Positions 39,141 through 52,101 of a DNA stretch of 64,000 nt are shown in pieces. A program made the position numbers and the translations under genes. Below the pieces are notes generated by a model that was given only the letters and a program-made list of their open reading frames with translations, did not search any database and was not told the origin of the DNA. Position 1 is the first letter of the stretch; each line of letters opens with the position of its first letter. The DNA comes from Labia minor (Eukaryota; Arthropoda; Insecta; Dermaptera; Spongiphoridae), in the NCBI GenBank assembly GCA_963082975.1, contig OY720349.1:60820501-60884500 (forward strand). Reading direction: 5' to 3'.

Positions 39141-39300
39141 AATAAATTTTACATTTTTATTTAAAAAAGTAGCTTTTTGAGTGAAAAAATATTACAAATT
39201 AAGGTTTTTTCGATGAAATTAATGAAAAAAATTATCATATCAATGAAATATGAATTAATTCGTGATTCGGACCAGAAATGGAAGAAAATGATATATAATA
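39141..39300. repeat. m10/m4 chimeric monomer, copy 2
   Basis: Counterpart of 28921-29080 in large block copy 2. Confidence 0.82.
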
Positions 39301-42020
39301 AATAAATTTTACATTTTTATTTAAAAAAGTAGCTTTTTGAGTGAATTAATATGAGAAATCCTGGTTTTTTCGATGAAATTAATGAAAAAAATTATGATAT
39401 CGATAAAATATGAATTAATTCGTGATTAGGACCACAAATGGAAGAGAATGATATATAATAAATAAATTTTACATTTTTATTTAAAAAAGTAGCTTTTTGA
39501 GTGAAAAAATATTACAAATTAAGGTTTTTTCGCTGAAATTAATGAAAAAAATTATCATATCAATGAAATATGAATTAATTCTTGATTAGGACCAGAAATG
39601 GAAGAGAATGATATATAATAAATAAATTTTACATTTTTATTTAAAAAAGTAGCTTTTTGAGTGAATTAATATGAGAAATCCTGGTTTTTTCTATGAAATC
39701 AATGATAAAAATTATGATATCGATAAAATATGAATTAATTCGTGATTCGGACCAGAAATGGAAGAGAATGATATATAATAAATAAATTTTACATTTTTAT
39801 TTAAAAAAGTAGCTTTTTGAGTGAAAAAATATTACAAATTAAGGTTTTTTCGCTGAAATTAATGAAAAAAATTATCATATCAATGAAATATGAATTAATT
39901 CTTGATTAGGACCAGAAATGGAAGAGAATGATATATAATAAATAAATTTTACATTTTTATTTAAAAAAGTAGCTTTTTGAGTGAATTAATATGAGAAATC
40001 CTGGTTTTTTCGATGAAATTAATGAAAAAAATTATGATATCGATAAAATATGAATTAATTCGTGATTAGAACCAAAAATGGAAGAGAATGATATATAATA
40101 AATAAATTTTACATTTTTATTTAAAAAAGTAGCTTTTTGAGTGAATTAATATGAGAAATCCTGGTTTTTTCGATGAAATTAATGAAAAAAATTATGATAT
40201 CGATAAAATATGAATTAATTCGTGATTAGGACCACAAATGGAAGAGAATGATATATAATAAATAAATTTTACATTTTTATTTAAAAAAGTAGCTTTTTGA
40301 GTGAATTAATATGAGAAATCCTGGTTTTTTCGATGAAATTAATGAAAAAAATTATGATATCGATAAAATATGAATTAATTCGTGATTAGAACCAAAAATG
40401 GAAGAGAATGATATATAATAAATAAATTTTACATTTTTATTTAAAAAAGTAGCTTTTTGAGTGAAAAAATATTACAAATTAAGGTTTTTTCGCTGAAATT
40501 AATGAAAAAAATTATCATATCAATGAAATATGAATTAATTCTTGATTAGGACCAGAAATGGAAGAGAATGATATATAATAAATAAATTTTACATTTTTAT
40601 TTAAAAAAGTAGCTTTTTGAGTGAATTAATATGAGAAATCCTGGTTTTTTCGATGAAATTAATGAAAAAAATTATGATATCGATAAAATATGAATTAATT
40701 CGTGATTAGGACCACAAATGGAAGAGAATGATATATAATAAATAAATTTTACATTTTTATTTAAAAAAGTAGCTTTTTGAGTGAATTAATATGAGAAATC
40801 CTGTTTTTTTCTATGAAATCAATGATAAAAATTATGATATCGATAAAATATGAATTAATTCGTGATTAGGACCACAAATGGAAGAGAATGATATATAATA
40901 AATAAATTTTACATTTTTATTTAAAAAAGTAGCTTTTTGAGTGAAAAAATATTACAAATTAAGGTTTTTTCGCTGAAATTAATGAAAAAAATTATCATAT
41001 CAATGAAATATGAATTAATTCTTGATTAGGACCAGAAATGGAAGAGAATGATATATAATAATTAAATTTTACATTTTTATTTAAAAAAGTAGCTTTTTGA
41101 GTGAATTAATATGAGAAATCCTGGTTTTTTCGATGAAATTAATGAAAAAAATTATGATATCGATAAAATATGAATTAATTCGTGATTAGGACCACAAATG
41201 GAAGAGAATGATATATAATAAATAAATTTTACATTTTTATTTAAAAAAGTAGCTTTTTGAGTGAATTAATATGAGAAATCCTGTTTTTTTCTATGAAATC
41301 AATGATAAAAATTATGATATCGATAAAATATGAATTAATTCGTGATTAGGACCACAAATGGAAGAGAATGATATATAATAAATAAATTTTACATTTTTAT
41401 TTAAAAAAGTAGCTTTTTGAGTGAATTAATATGAGAAATCCTGGTTTTTTCTATGAAATCAATGATAAAAATTATGATATCGATAAAATATGAATTAATT
41501 CGTGATTCGGACCAGAAATGGAAGAGAATGATATATAATAAATAAATTTTACATTTTTATTTAAAAAAGTAGCTTTTTGAGTGAATTAATATGAGAAATC
41601 CTGGTTTTTTCTATGAAATCAATGATAAAAATTATGATATCGATAAAATATGAATTAATTCGTGATTCGGACCAGAAATGGAAGAGAATGATATATAATA
41701 AATAAATTTTACATTTTTATTTAAAAAAGTAGCTTTATGAGTGAAAAAATATTACAAATTAAGGTTTTTTCGATGAAATTAATGAAAAAAATTATGAAAT
41801 CAATGAAATATGAATTAATTCTTGATTCGGACCATAAATGGAAGAGAATGATATATAATAAATAAATTTTACATTTTTATTTAAAAAGGTAGCTTTTTGC
41901 GTGAAAAAATATTTCAAATTGAGGTTTTTTCGATGAAATTAATGAAAAAAATTATGATATAGATAAAATATGAATTAATTCTTGATTAGGACCAGAAATG
42001 GAAGCGAATGATGTATAATA

Positions 42021-42180
42021 AATAAATTTTACATTTTTATTTAAAAAAGTAGCTTTTTGAGTGAATTAATATGAGAAATCCTGGTTTTTCCTACGAAATC
42101 AATGAAAAAAAATGTGATATCGATAAAATATGAATTAATTCGTGATTAGGACGAGAAATGGAAGAGAATGATATATAATA
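42021..42180 (+). repeat. Type monomer m9
   Basis: Representative of m9: CCTGGTTTTTCCTACG, AATGAAAAAAAATGTG, ATATCGATAAAATATG, GATTAGGACGAGAA. The richest class in CpG (four per monomer). Variants start TGATTG (for example 26560) or TGACTG (42700, 54701) instead of TGAGTG. Confidence 0.9.
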
Positions 42181-43620
42181 AATAAATTTTACATTTTTAT
42201 TTAAAAAAGTAGCTTTTTGAGTGAATTAATATGAGAAATCCTGGTTTTTCCTACGAAATCAATGAAAAAAAATGTGATATCGATAAAATATGAATTAATT
42301 CGTGATTAGGACGAGAAATGGAAGAGAATGATATATAATAAATAAATTTTACATTTTTATTTAAAAAAGTAGCTTTTTGAGTGAAAAAATATTACAAATT
42401 AAGGTTTTTTCGATGAAATTAATGAAAAAAATTATCATATCAATGAAATATGAATTAATTCTTGATTAGGACAAGAAATGGATGAGAATGATATATAATA
42501 AATAAATTTTACATTTTTATTTAAAAAAGTAGCTTTTTGAGTGAATTAATATGAGAAATCCTGTTTTTTTCGATGAAATTAATGAAAAAAATTATGATAT
42601 CGATAAAATATGAATTAATTCGTGATTAGGACCACAAATGGAAGAGAATGATATATAATAAATAAATTTTACATTTTTATTTAAAAAAGTAGCTTTTTGA
42701 CTGAATTAATATGAGAAATCCTGGTTTTTCCTACGAAATCAATGAAAAAAAATGTGATATCGATAAAATATGAATTAATTCGTGATTAGGACGAGAAATG
42801 GAAGAGAATGATATATAATAAATAAATTTTACATTTTTATTTAAAAAAGTAGCTTTTTGAGTGAAAAAATATTACAAATTAAGGTTTTTTCGATGAAATT
42901 AATGAAAAAAATTATCATATCAATGAAATATGAATTAATTCTTGATTAGGACAAGAAATGGATGAGAATGATATATAATAAATAAATTTTACATTTTTAT
43001 TTAAAAAAGTAGCTTTTTGAGTGAATTAATATGAGAAATCCTGGTTTTTTCGATGAAATTAATGAAAAAAATTATGATATCGATAAAATATGAATTAATT
43101 CGTGATTAGGACCACAAATGGAAGAGAATGATATATAATAAATAAATTTTACATTTTTATTTAAAAAAGTAGCTTTTTGAGTGAATTAATATGAGAAATC
43201 CTGGTTTTTTCTATGAAATCAATGATAAAAATTATGATATCGATAAAATATGAATTAATTCTTGATTTGGACCACAAATGGAAGAGAATGATATATAATA
43301 AATAAATTTTACATTTTTATTTAAAAAAGTAGCTTTTTGCGTGAAAATATATTTCAAATTGAGGTTTTTTCGATGAAATTAATGAAAAAAATTATGATAT
43401 AGATAAAATATGAATTAATTCTTGATTAGGACCAGAAATGGAAGCGAATGATGTATAATAAATAAATTTTACCTTTTTATTTAAAAAAGTAGCTTTTTGA
43501 GTGAATTAATATGAGAAATCCTGGTTTTTTCTACGAAATCAATGAAAAAAATTATGATATCGATAAAATATGAATTAATTCGTGATTAGGACCAGAAATG
43601 GAAGAGAATGATATATAATA

Positions 43621-44900
43621 AATAAATTTTACATTTTTATTTAAAAAAGTAGCTTTTTGAGTGAAAAAATATTACAAATTAAGGTTTTTTCGCTGAAATT
43701 AATGAAAAAAATTATCATATCAATGAAATATGAATTAATTCTTGATTAGGACCAGAAATGGAAGAGAATGATATATAATAAATAAATTTTACATTTTTAT
43801 TTAAAAAAGTAGCTTTTTGAGTGAATTAATATGAGAAATCCTGGTTTTTTCGATGAAATTAATGAAAAAAATTATGATATCGATAAAATATGAATTAATT
43901 CGTGATTAGAACCAAAAATGGAAGAGAATGATATATAATAAATAAATTTTACATTTTTATTTAAAAAAGTAGCTTTTTGAGTGAAAAAATATTACAAATT
44001 AAGGTTTTTTCGCTGAAATTAATGAAAAAAATTATCATATCAATGAAATATGAATTAATTCTTGATTAGGACCAGAAATGGAAGAGAATGATATATAATA
44101 AATAAATTTTACATTTTTATTTAAAAAAGTAGCTTTTTGAGTGAAAAAATATTACAAATTAAGGTTTTTTCGCTGAAATTAATGAAAAAAATTATCATAT
44201 CAATGAAATATGAATTAATTCTTGATTAGGACCAGAAATGGAAGAGAATGATATATACTAAATAAATTTTACATTTTTATTTAAAAAAGTAGCTTTTTGA
44301 GTGAATTAATATGAGAAATCCTGGTTTTTTCGATGAAATTAATGAAAAAAATTATGATATCGATAAAATATGAATTAATTCGTGATTAGGACCACAAATG
44401 GAAGAGAATGATATATAATAAATAAATTTTACATTTTTATTTAAAAAAGTAGCTTTTTGAGTGAATTAATATGAGAAATCCTGGTTTTTTCGATGAAATT
44501 AATGAAAAAAATTATGATATCGATAAAATATGAATTAATTCGTGATTAGAACCAAAAATGGAAGAGAATGATATATAATAAATAAATTTTACATTTTTAT
44601 TTAAAAAAGTAGCTTTTTGAGTGAAAAAATATTACAAATTAAGGTTTTTTCGCTGAAATTAATGAAAAAAATTATCATATCAATGAAATATGAATTAATT
44701 CTTGATTAGGACCAGAAATGGAAGAGAATGATATATAATAAATAAATTTTACATTTTTATTTAAAAAAGTAGCTTTTTGAGTGAATTAATATGAGAAATC
44801 CTGGTTTTTTCGATGAAATTAATGAAAAAAATTATGATATCGATAAAATATGAATTAATTCGTGATTAGGACCACAAATGGAAGAGAATGATATATAATA
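43621..44900. repeat. 8-monomer cassette m11-m12b-m11-m11*-m1-m12b-m11-m1, copy 1
   Basis: Eight monomers, 1280 bp, following an m8 with the core change ACCTTTTTAT (43471). The m11* member has ATATATACTA at 44251. The following order is m4-m8-m4-m13. Confidence 0.88.
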
Positions 44901-45380
44901 AATAAATTTTACATTTTTATTTAAAAAAGTAGCTTTTTGAGTGAATTAATATGAGAAATCCTGGTTTTTTCTATGAAATCAATGATAAAAATTATGATAT
45001 CGATAAAATATGAATTATTTCGTGATTCGGACCAGAAATGGAAGAGAATGATATATAATAAATAAATTTTACATTTTTATTTAAAAAAGTAGCTTTTTGA
45101 GTGAATTAATATGAGAAATCCTGGTTTTTTCTACGAAATCAATGAAAAAAATTATGATATCGATAAAATATGAATTAATTCGTGATTAGGACCAGAAATG
45201 GAAGAGAATGATATATAATAAATAAATTTTACATTTTTATTTAAAAAAGTAGCTTTTTGAGTGAATTAATATGAGAAATCCTGGTTTTTTCTATGAAATC
45301 AATGATAAAAATTATGATATCGATAAAATATGAATTAATTCGTGATTCGGACCAGAAATCGAAGAGAATGATATATAATA

Positions 45381-45540
45381 AATAAATTTTACATTTTTAT
45401 TTAAAAAAGTATCTTTTTGCTTGAAAGAATATTACAAATTCAGGTTTTTTCGCTGAAATTAATGAAAAAAATTATCATATCAATGAAATATGAATTAATT
45501 CTTGATTAGGACCAGAAATGGAAGAGAATGATATATAATA
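45381..45540. repeat. m13 monomer, copy 4
   Basis: Same private changes as the other three m13 copies, 9760 bp (61 monomers) after copy 3. The m4 before it has the private change AAATCGAAGAG (about 45357). Confidence 0.92.
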
Positions 45541-45700
45541 AATAAATTTTACATTTTTATTTAAAAAAGTAGCTTTTTGAGTGAATTAATATGAGAAATC
45601 CTGGTTTTTTCTATGAAATCAATGATAAAAATTATGATATCGATAAAATATGAATTAATTCGTGATTAGGACCAGAAATGGAAGAGAATGATATATAATA

Positions 45701-45860
45701 AATAAATTTTACATTTTTATTTAAAAAAGTAGCTTTATGAGTGAAAAAATATTACAAATTAAGGTTTTTTCGATGAAATTAATGAAAAAAATTATGATAT
45801 AGATAAAATATGAATTAATTCTTGATTAGGACCAGAAATGGAAGCGAATGATGTATAATA
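45701..45860. repeat. m5/m7 fusion monomer, copy 3
   Basis: Same fusion as at 25721 and 35941, outside the tandem 10,220 bp blocks, so the fusion predates the split between this segment and those blocks. Confidence 0.87.
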
Positions 45861-46020
45861 AATAAATTTTACATTTTTATTTAAAAAAGTAGCTTTTTGA
45901 GTGAATTAATATGAGAAATCCTGGTTTTTTCTACGAAATCAATGAAAAAAATTATCATATCAATGAAATATGAATTAATTCTTGATTAGGACCAGAAATG
46001 GAAGAGAATGATATATAATA
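45861..46020. repeat. m8/m10 chimeric monomer, copy 4
   Basis: Same chimera as at 14404, 25881 and 36101, next to the m5/m7 fusion. The following m9 has CGATAAAATA at 46121, not the CGTTAAAATA seen at 26141 and 36361. Confidence 0.84.
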
Positions 46021-47780
46021 AATAAATTTTACATTTTTATTTAAAAAAGTAGCTTTTTGAGTGAATTAATATGAGAAATCCTGGTTTTTCCTACGAAATC
46101 AATGAAAAAAAATGTGATATCGATAAAATATGAATTAATTCGTGATTAGGACGAGAAATGGAAGAGAATGATATATAATAAATAAATTTTACATTTTTAT
46201 TTAAAAAAGTAGCTTTTTGAGTGAAAAAATATTACAAATTAAGGTTTTTTCGATGAAATTAATGAAAAAAATTATCATATCAATGAAATATGAATTAATT
46301 CTTGATTAGGACAAGAAATGGAAGAGAATGATATATAATAAATAAATTTTACATTTTTATTTAAAAAAGTAGCTTTTTGAGTGAATTAATATGAGAAATC
46401 CTGTTATTTTCGATGAAATTAATGAAAAAAATTATGATATCGATAAAATATGAATTAATTCGTGATTAGGACCACAAATGGAAGAGAATGATATATAATA
46501 AATAAATTTTACATTTTTATTTAAAAAAGTAGCTTTTTGATTGAATTAATATGAGAAATCCTGGTTTTTCCTACGAAATCAATGAAAAAAAATGTGATAT
46601 CGATAAAATATGAATTAATTCGTGATTAGGACGAGAAATGGAAGAGAATGATATATAATAAATAAATTTTACATTTTTATTTAAAAAAGTAGCTTTTTGA
46701 GTGAAAAAATATTACAAATTAAGGTTTTTTCGATGAAATTAATGAAAAAAATTATCATATCAATGAAATATGAATTAATTCTTGATTAGGACAAGAAATG
46801 GAAGAAAATGATATATAATAAATAAATTTTACATTTTTATTTAAAAAAGTAGCTTTTTGAGTGAATTAATATGAGAAATCCTGGTTTTTTCGATGAAATT
46901 AATGAAAAAAATTATGATATCGATAAAATATGAATTAATTCGTGATTAGGACCACAAATGGAAGAGAATGATATATAATAAATAAATTTTACATTTTTAT
47001 TTAAAAAAGTAGCTTTTTGAGTGAAAAAATATTACAAATTAAGGTTTTTTCGCTGAAATTAATGAAAAAAATTATCATATCAATGAAATATGAATTAATT
47101 CTTGATTAGGACCAGAAATGGAAGAGAATGATATATAATAAATAAATTTTACATTTTTATTTAAAAAAGTAGCTTTTTGAGTGAATTAATATGAGAAATC
47201 CTGGTTTTTTCGATGAAATTAATGAAAAAAATTATGATATCGATAAAATATGAATTAATTCGTGATTAGGACCACAAATGGAAGAGAATGATATATAATA
47301 AATAAATTTTACATTTTTATTTAAAAAAGTAGCTTTTTGAGTGAATTAATATGAGAAATCCTGTTTTTTTCTATGAAATCAATGATAAAAATTATGATAT
47401 CGATAAAATATGAATTAATTCGTGATTAGGACCAGAAATGGAAGAGAATGATATATAATAAATAAATTTTACATTTTTATTTAAAAAAGTAGCTTTTTGA
47501 GTGAATTAATATGAGAAATCCTGGTTTTTTCTATGAAATCAATGATAAAAATTATGATATCGATAAAATATGAATTAATTCGTGATTCGGACCAGAAATG
47601 GAAGAGAATGATATATAATAAATAAATTTTACATTTTTATTTAAAAAAGTAGCTTTTTGAGTGAATTAATATGAGAAATCCTGGTTTTTTCGATGAAATT
47701 AATGAAAAAAATTATGATATCGATAAAATATGAATTAATTCGTGATTAGGACCACAAATGGAAGAGAATGATATATAATA

Positions 47781-49060
47781 AATAAATTTTACATTTTTAT
47801 TTAAAAAAGTAGCTTTTTGAGTGAAAAAATATTACAAATTAAGGTTTTTTCGCTGAAATTAATGAAAAAAATTATCATATCAATGAAATATGAATTAATT
47901 CTTGATTAGGACCAGAAATGGAAGAGAATGATATATAATAAATAAATTTTACATTTTTATTTAAAAAAGTAGCTTTTTGAGTGAATTAATATGAGAAATC
48001 CTGGTTTTTTCGATGAAATTAATGAAAAAAGTTATGATATCGATAAAATATGAATTAATTCGTGATTAGAACCAAAAATGGAAGAGAATGATATATAATA
48101 AATAAATTTTACATTTTTATTTAAAAAAGTAGCTTTTTGAGTGAAAAAATATTACAAATTAAGGTTTTTTCGCTGAAATTAATGAAAAAAATTATCATAT
48201 CAATGAAATATGAATTAATTCTTGATTAGGACCAGAAATGGAAGAGAATGATATATAATAAATAAATTTTACATTTTTATTTAAAAAAGTAGCTTTTTGA
48301 GTGAAAAAATATTACAAATTAAGGTTTTTTCGCTGAAATTAATGAAAAAAATTATCATATCAATGAAATATGAATTAATTCTTGATTAGGACCAGAAATG
48401 GAAGAGAATGATATATACTAAATAAATTTTACATTTTTATTTAAAAAAGTAGCTTTTTGAGTGAATTAATATGAGAAATCCTGGTTTTTTCGATGAAATT
48501 AATGAAAAAAATTATGATATCGATAAAATATGAATTAATTCGTGATTAGGACCACAAATGGAAGAGAATGATATATAATAAATAAATTTTACATTTTTAT
48601 TTAAAAAAGTAGCTTTTTGAGTGAATTAATATGAGAAATCCTGGTTTTTTCGATGAAATTAATGAAAAAAATTATGATATCGATAAAATATGAATTAATT
48701 CGTGATTAGAACCAAAAATGGAAGAGAATGATATATAATAAATAAATTTTACATTTTTATTTAAAAAAGTAGCTTTTTGAGTGAAAAAATATTACAAATT
48801 AAGGTTTTTTCGCTGAAATTAATGAAAAAAATTATCATATCAATGAAATATGAATTAATTCTTGATTAGGACCAGAAATGGAAGAGAATGATATATAATA
48901 AATAAATTTTACATTTTTATTTAAAAAAGTAGCTTTTTGAGTGAATTAATATGAGAAATCCTGGTTTTTTCGATGAAATTAATGAAAAAAATTATGATAT
49001 CGATAAAATATGAATTAATTCGTGATTAGGACCACAAATGGAAGAGAATGATATATAATA
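47781..49060. repeat. 8-monomer cassette m11-m12b-m11-m11*-m1-m12b-m11-m1, copy 2
   Basis: Eight monomers, 1280 bp, 4160 bp (26 monomers) after copy 1. Its first m12b has AAAAAAGTTATG (about 48031), a private change. It is extended by a further m12b-m11-m1 triplet (49061-49540), so the m12b-m11-m1 trio appears as a smaller tandem repeat of 480 bp. Confidence 0.88.
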
Positions 49061-50340
49061 AATAAATTTTACATTTTTATTTAAAAAAGTAGCTTTTTGA
49101 GTGAATTAATATGAGAAATCCTGGTTTTTTCGATGAAATTAATGAAAAAAATTATGATATCGATAAAATATGAATTAATTCGTGATTAGAACCAAAAATG
49201 GAAGAGAATGATATATAATAAATAAATTTTACATTTTTATTTAAAAAAGTAGCTTTTTGAGTGAAAAAATATTACAAATTAAGGTTTTTTCGCTGAAATT
49301 AATGAAAAAAATTATCATATCAATGAAATATGAATTAATTCTTGATTAGGACCAGAAATGGAAGAGAATGATATATAATAAATAAATTTTACATTTTTAT
49401 TTAAAAAAGTAGCTTTTTGAGTGAATTAATATGAGAAATCCTGGTTTTTTCGATGAAATTAATGAAAAAAATTATGATATCGATAAAATATGAATTAATT
49501 CGTGATTAGGACCACAAATGGAAGAGAATGATATATAATAAATAAATTTTACATTTTTATTTAAAAAAGTAGCTTTTTGAGTGAATTAATATGAGAAATC
49601 CTGTTTTTTTCTATGAAATCAATGATAAAAATTATGATATCGATAAAATATGAATTAATTCGTGATTAGGACCACAAATGGAAGAGAATGATATATAATA
49701 AATAAATTTTACATTTTTATTTAAAAAAGTAGCTTTTTGAGTGAAAAAATATTACAAATTAAGGTTTTTTCGCTGAAATTAATGAAAAAAATTATCATAT
49801 CAATGAAATATGAATTAATTCTTGATTAGGACTAGAAATGGAAGAGAATGATATATAATAATTAAATTTTACATTTTTATTTAAAAAAGTAGCTTTTTGA
49901 GTGAATTAATATGAGAAATCCTGGTTTTTTCGATGAAATTAATGAAAAAAATTATGATATCGATAAAATATGAATTAATTCGTGATTAGGACCACAAATG
50001 GAAGAGAATGATATATAATAAATAAATTTTACATTTTTATTTAAAAAAGTAGCTTTTTGAGTGAATTAATATGAGAAATCCTGGTTTTTTCTATGAAATC
50101 AATGATAAAAATTATGATATCGATAAAATATGAATTAATTCGTGATTCGGACCAGAAATGGAAGAGAATGATATATAATAAATAAATTTTACATTTTTAT
50201 TTAAAAAAGTAGCTTTTTGAGTGAATTAATATGAGAAATCCTGGTTTTTTCTATGAAATCAATGATAAAAATTATGATATCGATAAAATATGAATTAATT
50301 CGTGATTCGGACCAGAAATGGAAGAGAATGATATATAATA

Positions 50341-50500
50341 AATAAATTTTACATTTTTATTTAAAAAAGTAGCTTTATGAGTGAAAAAATATTACAAATT
50401 AAGGTTTTTTCGATGAAATTAATGAAAAAAATTATGAAATCAATGAAATATGAATTAATTCTTGATTAGGACCATAAATGGAAGAGAATGATATATAATA
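50341..50500 (+). repeat. Type monomer m5
   Basis: Representative of m5: CTTTATGAGTG, AATATTACAAATTAAGG, CGATG, ATTATGAAATCAATGAAATA, TTCTTGATTAGGACCATAA. It shows an internal repeat: ATGAAATTAATGAAA (50413) and ATGAAATCAATGAAA (50434), 14 of 15 bases the same, 21 bp apart. Confidence 0.9.
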
Positions 50501-50820
50501 AATAAATTTTACATTTTTATTTAAAAAGGTAGCTTTTTGCGTGAAAAAATATTTCAAATTGAGGTTTTTTCGATGAAATTAATGAAAAAAATTATGATAT
50601 AGATAAAATATGAATTAATTCTTGATTAGGACCAGAAATGGAAGCGAATGATGTATAATAAATAAATTTTACATTTTTATTTAAAAAAGTAGCTTTTTGA
50701 GTGAATTAATATGAGAAATCCTGGTTTTTCCTACGAAATCAATGAAAAAAAATGTGATATCGATAAAATATGAATTAATTCGTGATTAGGACGAGAAATG
50801 GAAGAGAATGATATATAATA

Positions 50821-50980
50821 AATAAATTTTACATTTTTATTTAAAAAAGTAGCTTTTTGAGTGAATTAATATGAGAAATCCTGGTTTTTTCGATGAAATT
50901 AATGAAAAAAATTATCATATCAATGAAATATGAATTAATTCTTGATTAGGACAAGAAATGGAAGAGAATGATATATAATA
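50821..50980. repeat. m1/m10 chimeric monomer
   Basis: Left part GAATTAATATGAG, CCTGGTTTTTTCGATG (m1); right part ATTATCATATCAATG, TTCTTGATTAGGACAAG (m10). A similar one occurs near 62.7 kb. The switch lies in the GATGAAATTAATGAAAAAAA stretch shared by both classes. Confidence 0.85.
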
Positions 50981-51140
50981 AATAAATTTTACATTTTTAT
51001 TTAAAAAAGTAGCTTTTTGAGTGAAAAAATATTACAAATTGAGGTTTTTTCGATGAAATTAATGAAAAAAATTATGATATAGATAAAATATGAATTAATT
51101 CTTGATTAGGACCAGAAATGGAAGCGAATGATATATAATA
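50981..51140. repeat. m10/m7 chimeric monomer
   Basis: Starts GAGTGAAAAAATATTAC (m10-like) but continues AAATTGAGG and ATTATGATATAGATAAAATA with GAAGCGAATG (m7), then ATATATAATA rather than the m7 ATGTATAATA. It directly follows another chimera (50821-50980), so two switches lie within 320 bp. Confidence 0.82.
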
Positions 51141-52101
51141 AATAAATTTTACATTTTTATTTAAAAAAGTAGCTTTTTGAGTGAATTAATATGAGAAATC
51201 CTGGTTTTTCCTACGAAATCAATGAAAAAAAATGTGATATCGATAAAATATGAATTAATTCGTGATTAGGACGAGAAATGGAAGAGAATGATATATAATA
51301 AATAAATTTTACATTTTTATTTAAAAAAGTAGCTTTTTGAGTGAAAAAATATTACAAATTAAGGTTTTTTCGATGAAATTAATGAAAAAAATTATCATAT
51401 CAATGAAATATGAATTAATTCTTGATTAGGACAAGAAATGGATGAGAATGATATATAATAAATAAATTTTACATTTTTATTTAAAAAAGTAGCTTTTTGA
51501 GTGAATTAATATGAGAAATCCTGGTTTTTTCGATGAAATTAATGAAAAAAATTATGATATCGATAAAATATGAATTAATTCGTGATTAGGACCACAAATG
51601 GAAGAGAATGATATATAATAAATAAATTTTACATTTTTATTTAAAAAAGTAGCTTTTTGAGTGAATTAATATGAGAAATCCTGGTTTTTTCTATGAAATC
51701 AATGATAAAAATTATGATATCGATAAAATATGAATTAATTCTTGATTTGGACCACAAATGGAAGAGAATGATATATAATAAATAAATTTTACATTTTTAT
51801 TTAAAAAAGTAGCTTTTTGCGTGAAAATATATTTCAAATTGAGGTTTTTTCGATGAAATTAATGAAAAAAAATTATGATATAGATAAAATATGAATTAAT
51901 TCTTGATTAGGACCAGAAATGGAAGCGAATGATGTATAATAAATAAATTTTACCTTTTTATTTAAAAAAGTAGCTTTTTGAGTGAATTAATATGAGAAAT
52001 CCTGGTTTTTTCTACGAAATCAATGAAAAAAATTATGATATCGATAAAATATGAATTAATTCGTGATTAGGACCAGAAATGGAAGAGAATGATATATAAT
52101 A

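Larger units (their letters stand above)
30201..40420. repeat. 10,220 bp block of 64 monomers, tandem copy 2
   Basis: Repeats 19981-30200 at an offset of exactly 10,220 bp: short monomer at 31161, GAGAATTGG at 33511, m13 at 35621, CGTTAAAATA at 36361, GAAGATAATG at 37361, ATATATACTA at 38491, GAAGAAAATG at 39281. Identity at this offset ends upstream near 19953 and downstream at 40492, where CGCTG stands for CGATG and the order becomes m11-m1-m2-m11. Such similarity over 10 kb means a very recent duplication, or an assembly that laid the same reads down twice. Confidence 0.92.

Noticed and set aside
50413..50469. An 18-codon frame starting ATGAAATTAATG in m5 monomers, ending at the TAG of TTGATTAGG
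   Set aside because: It is short, has no supported start context, and is closed or changed in most other classes. Repetition of the satellite alone explains its recurrence.
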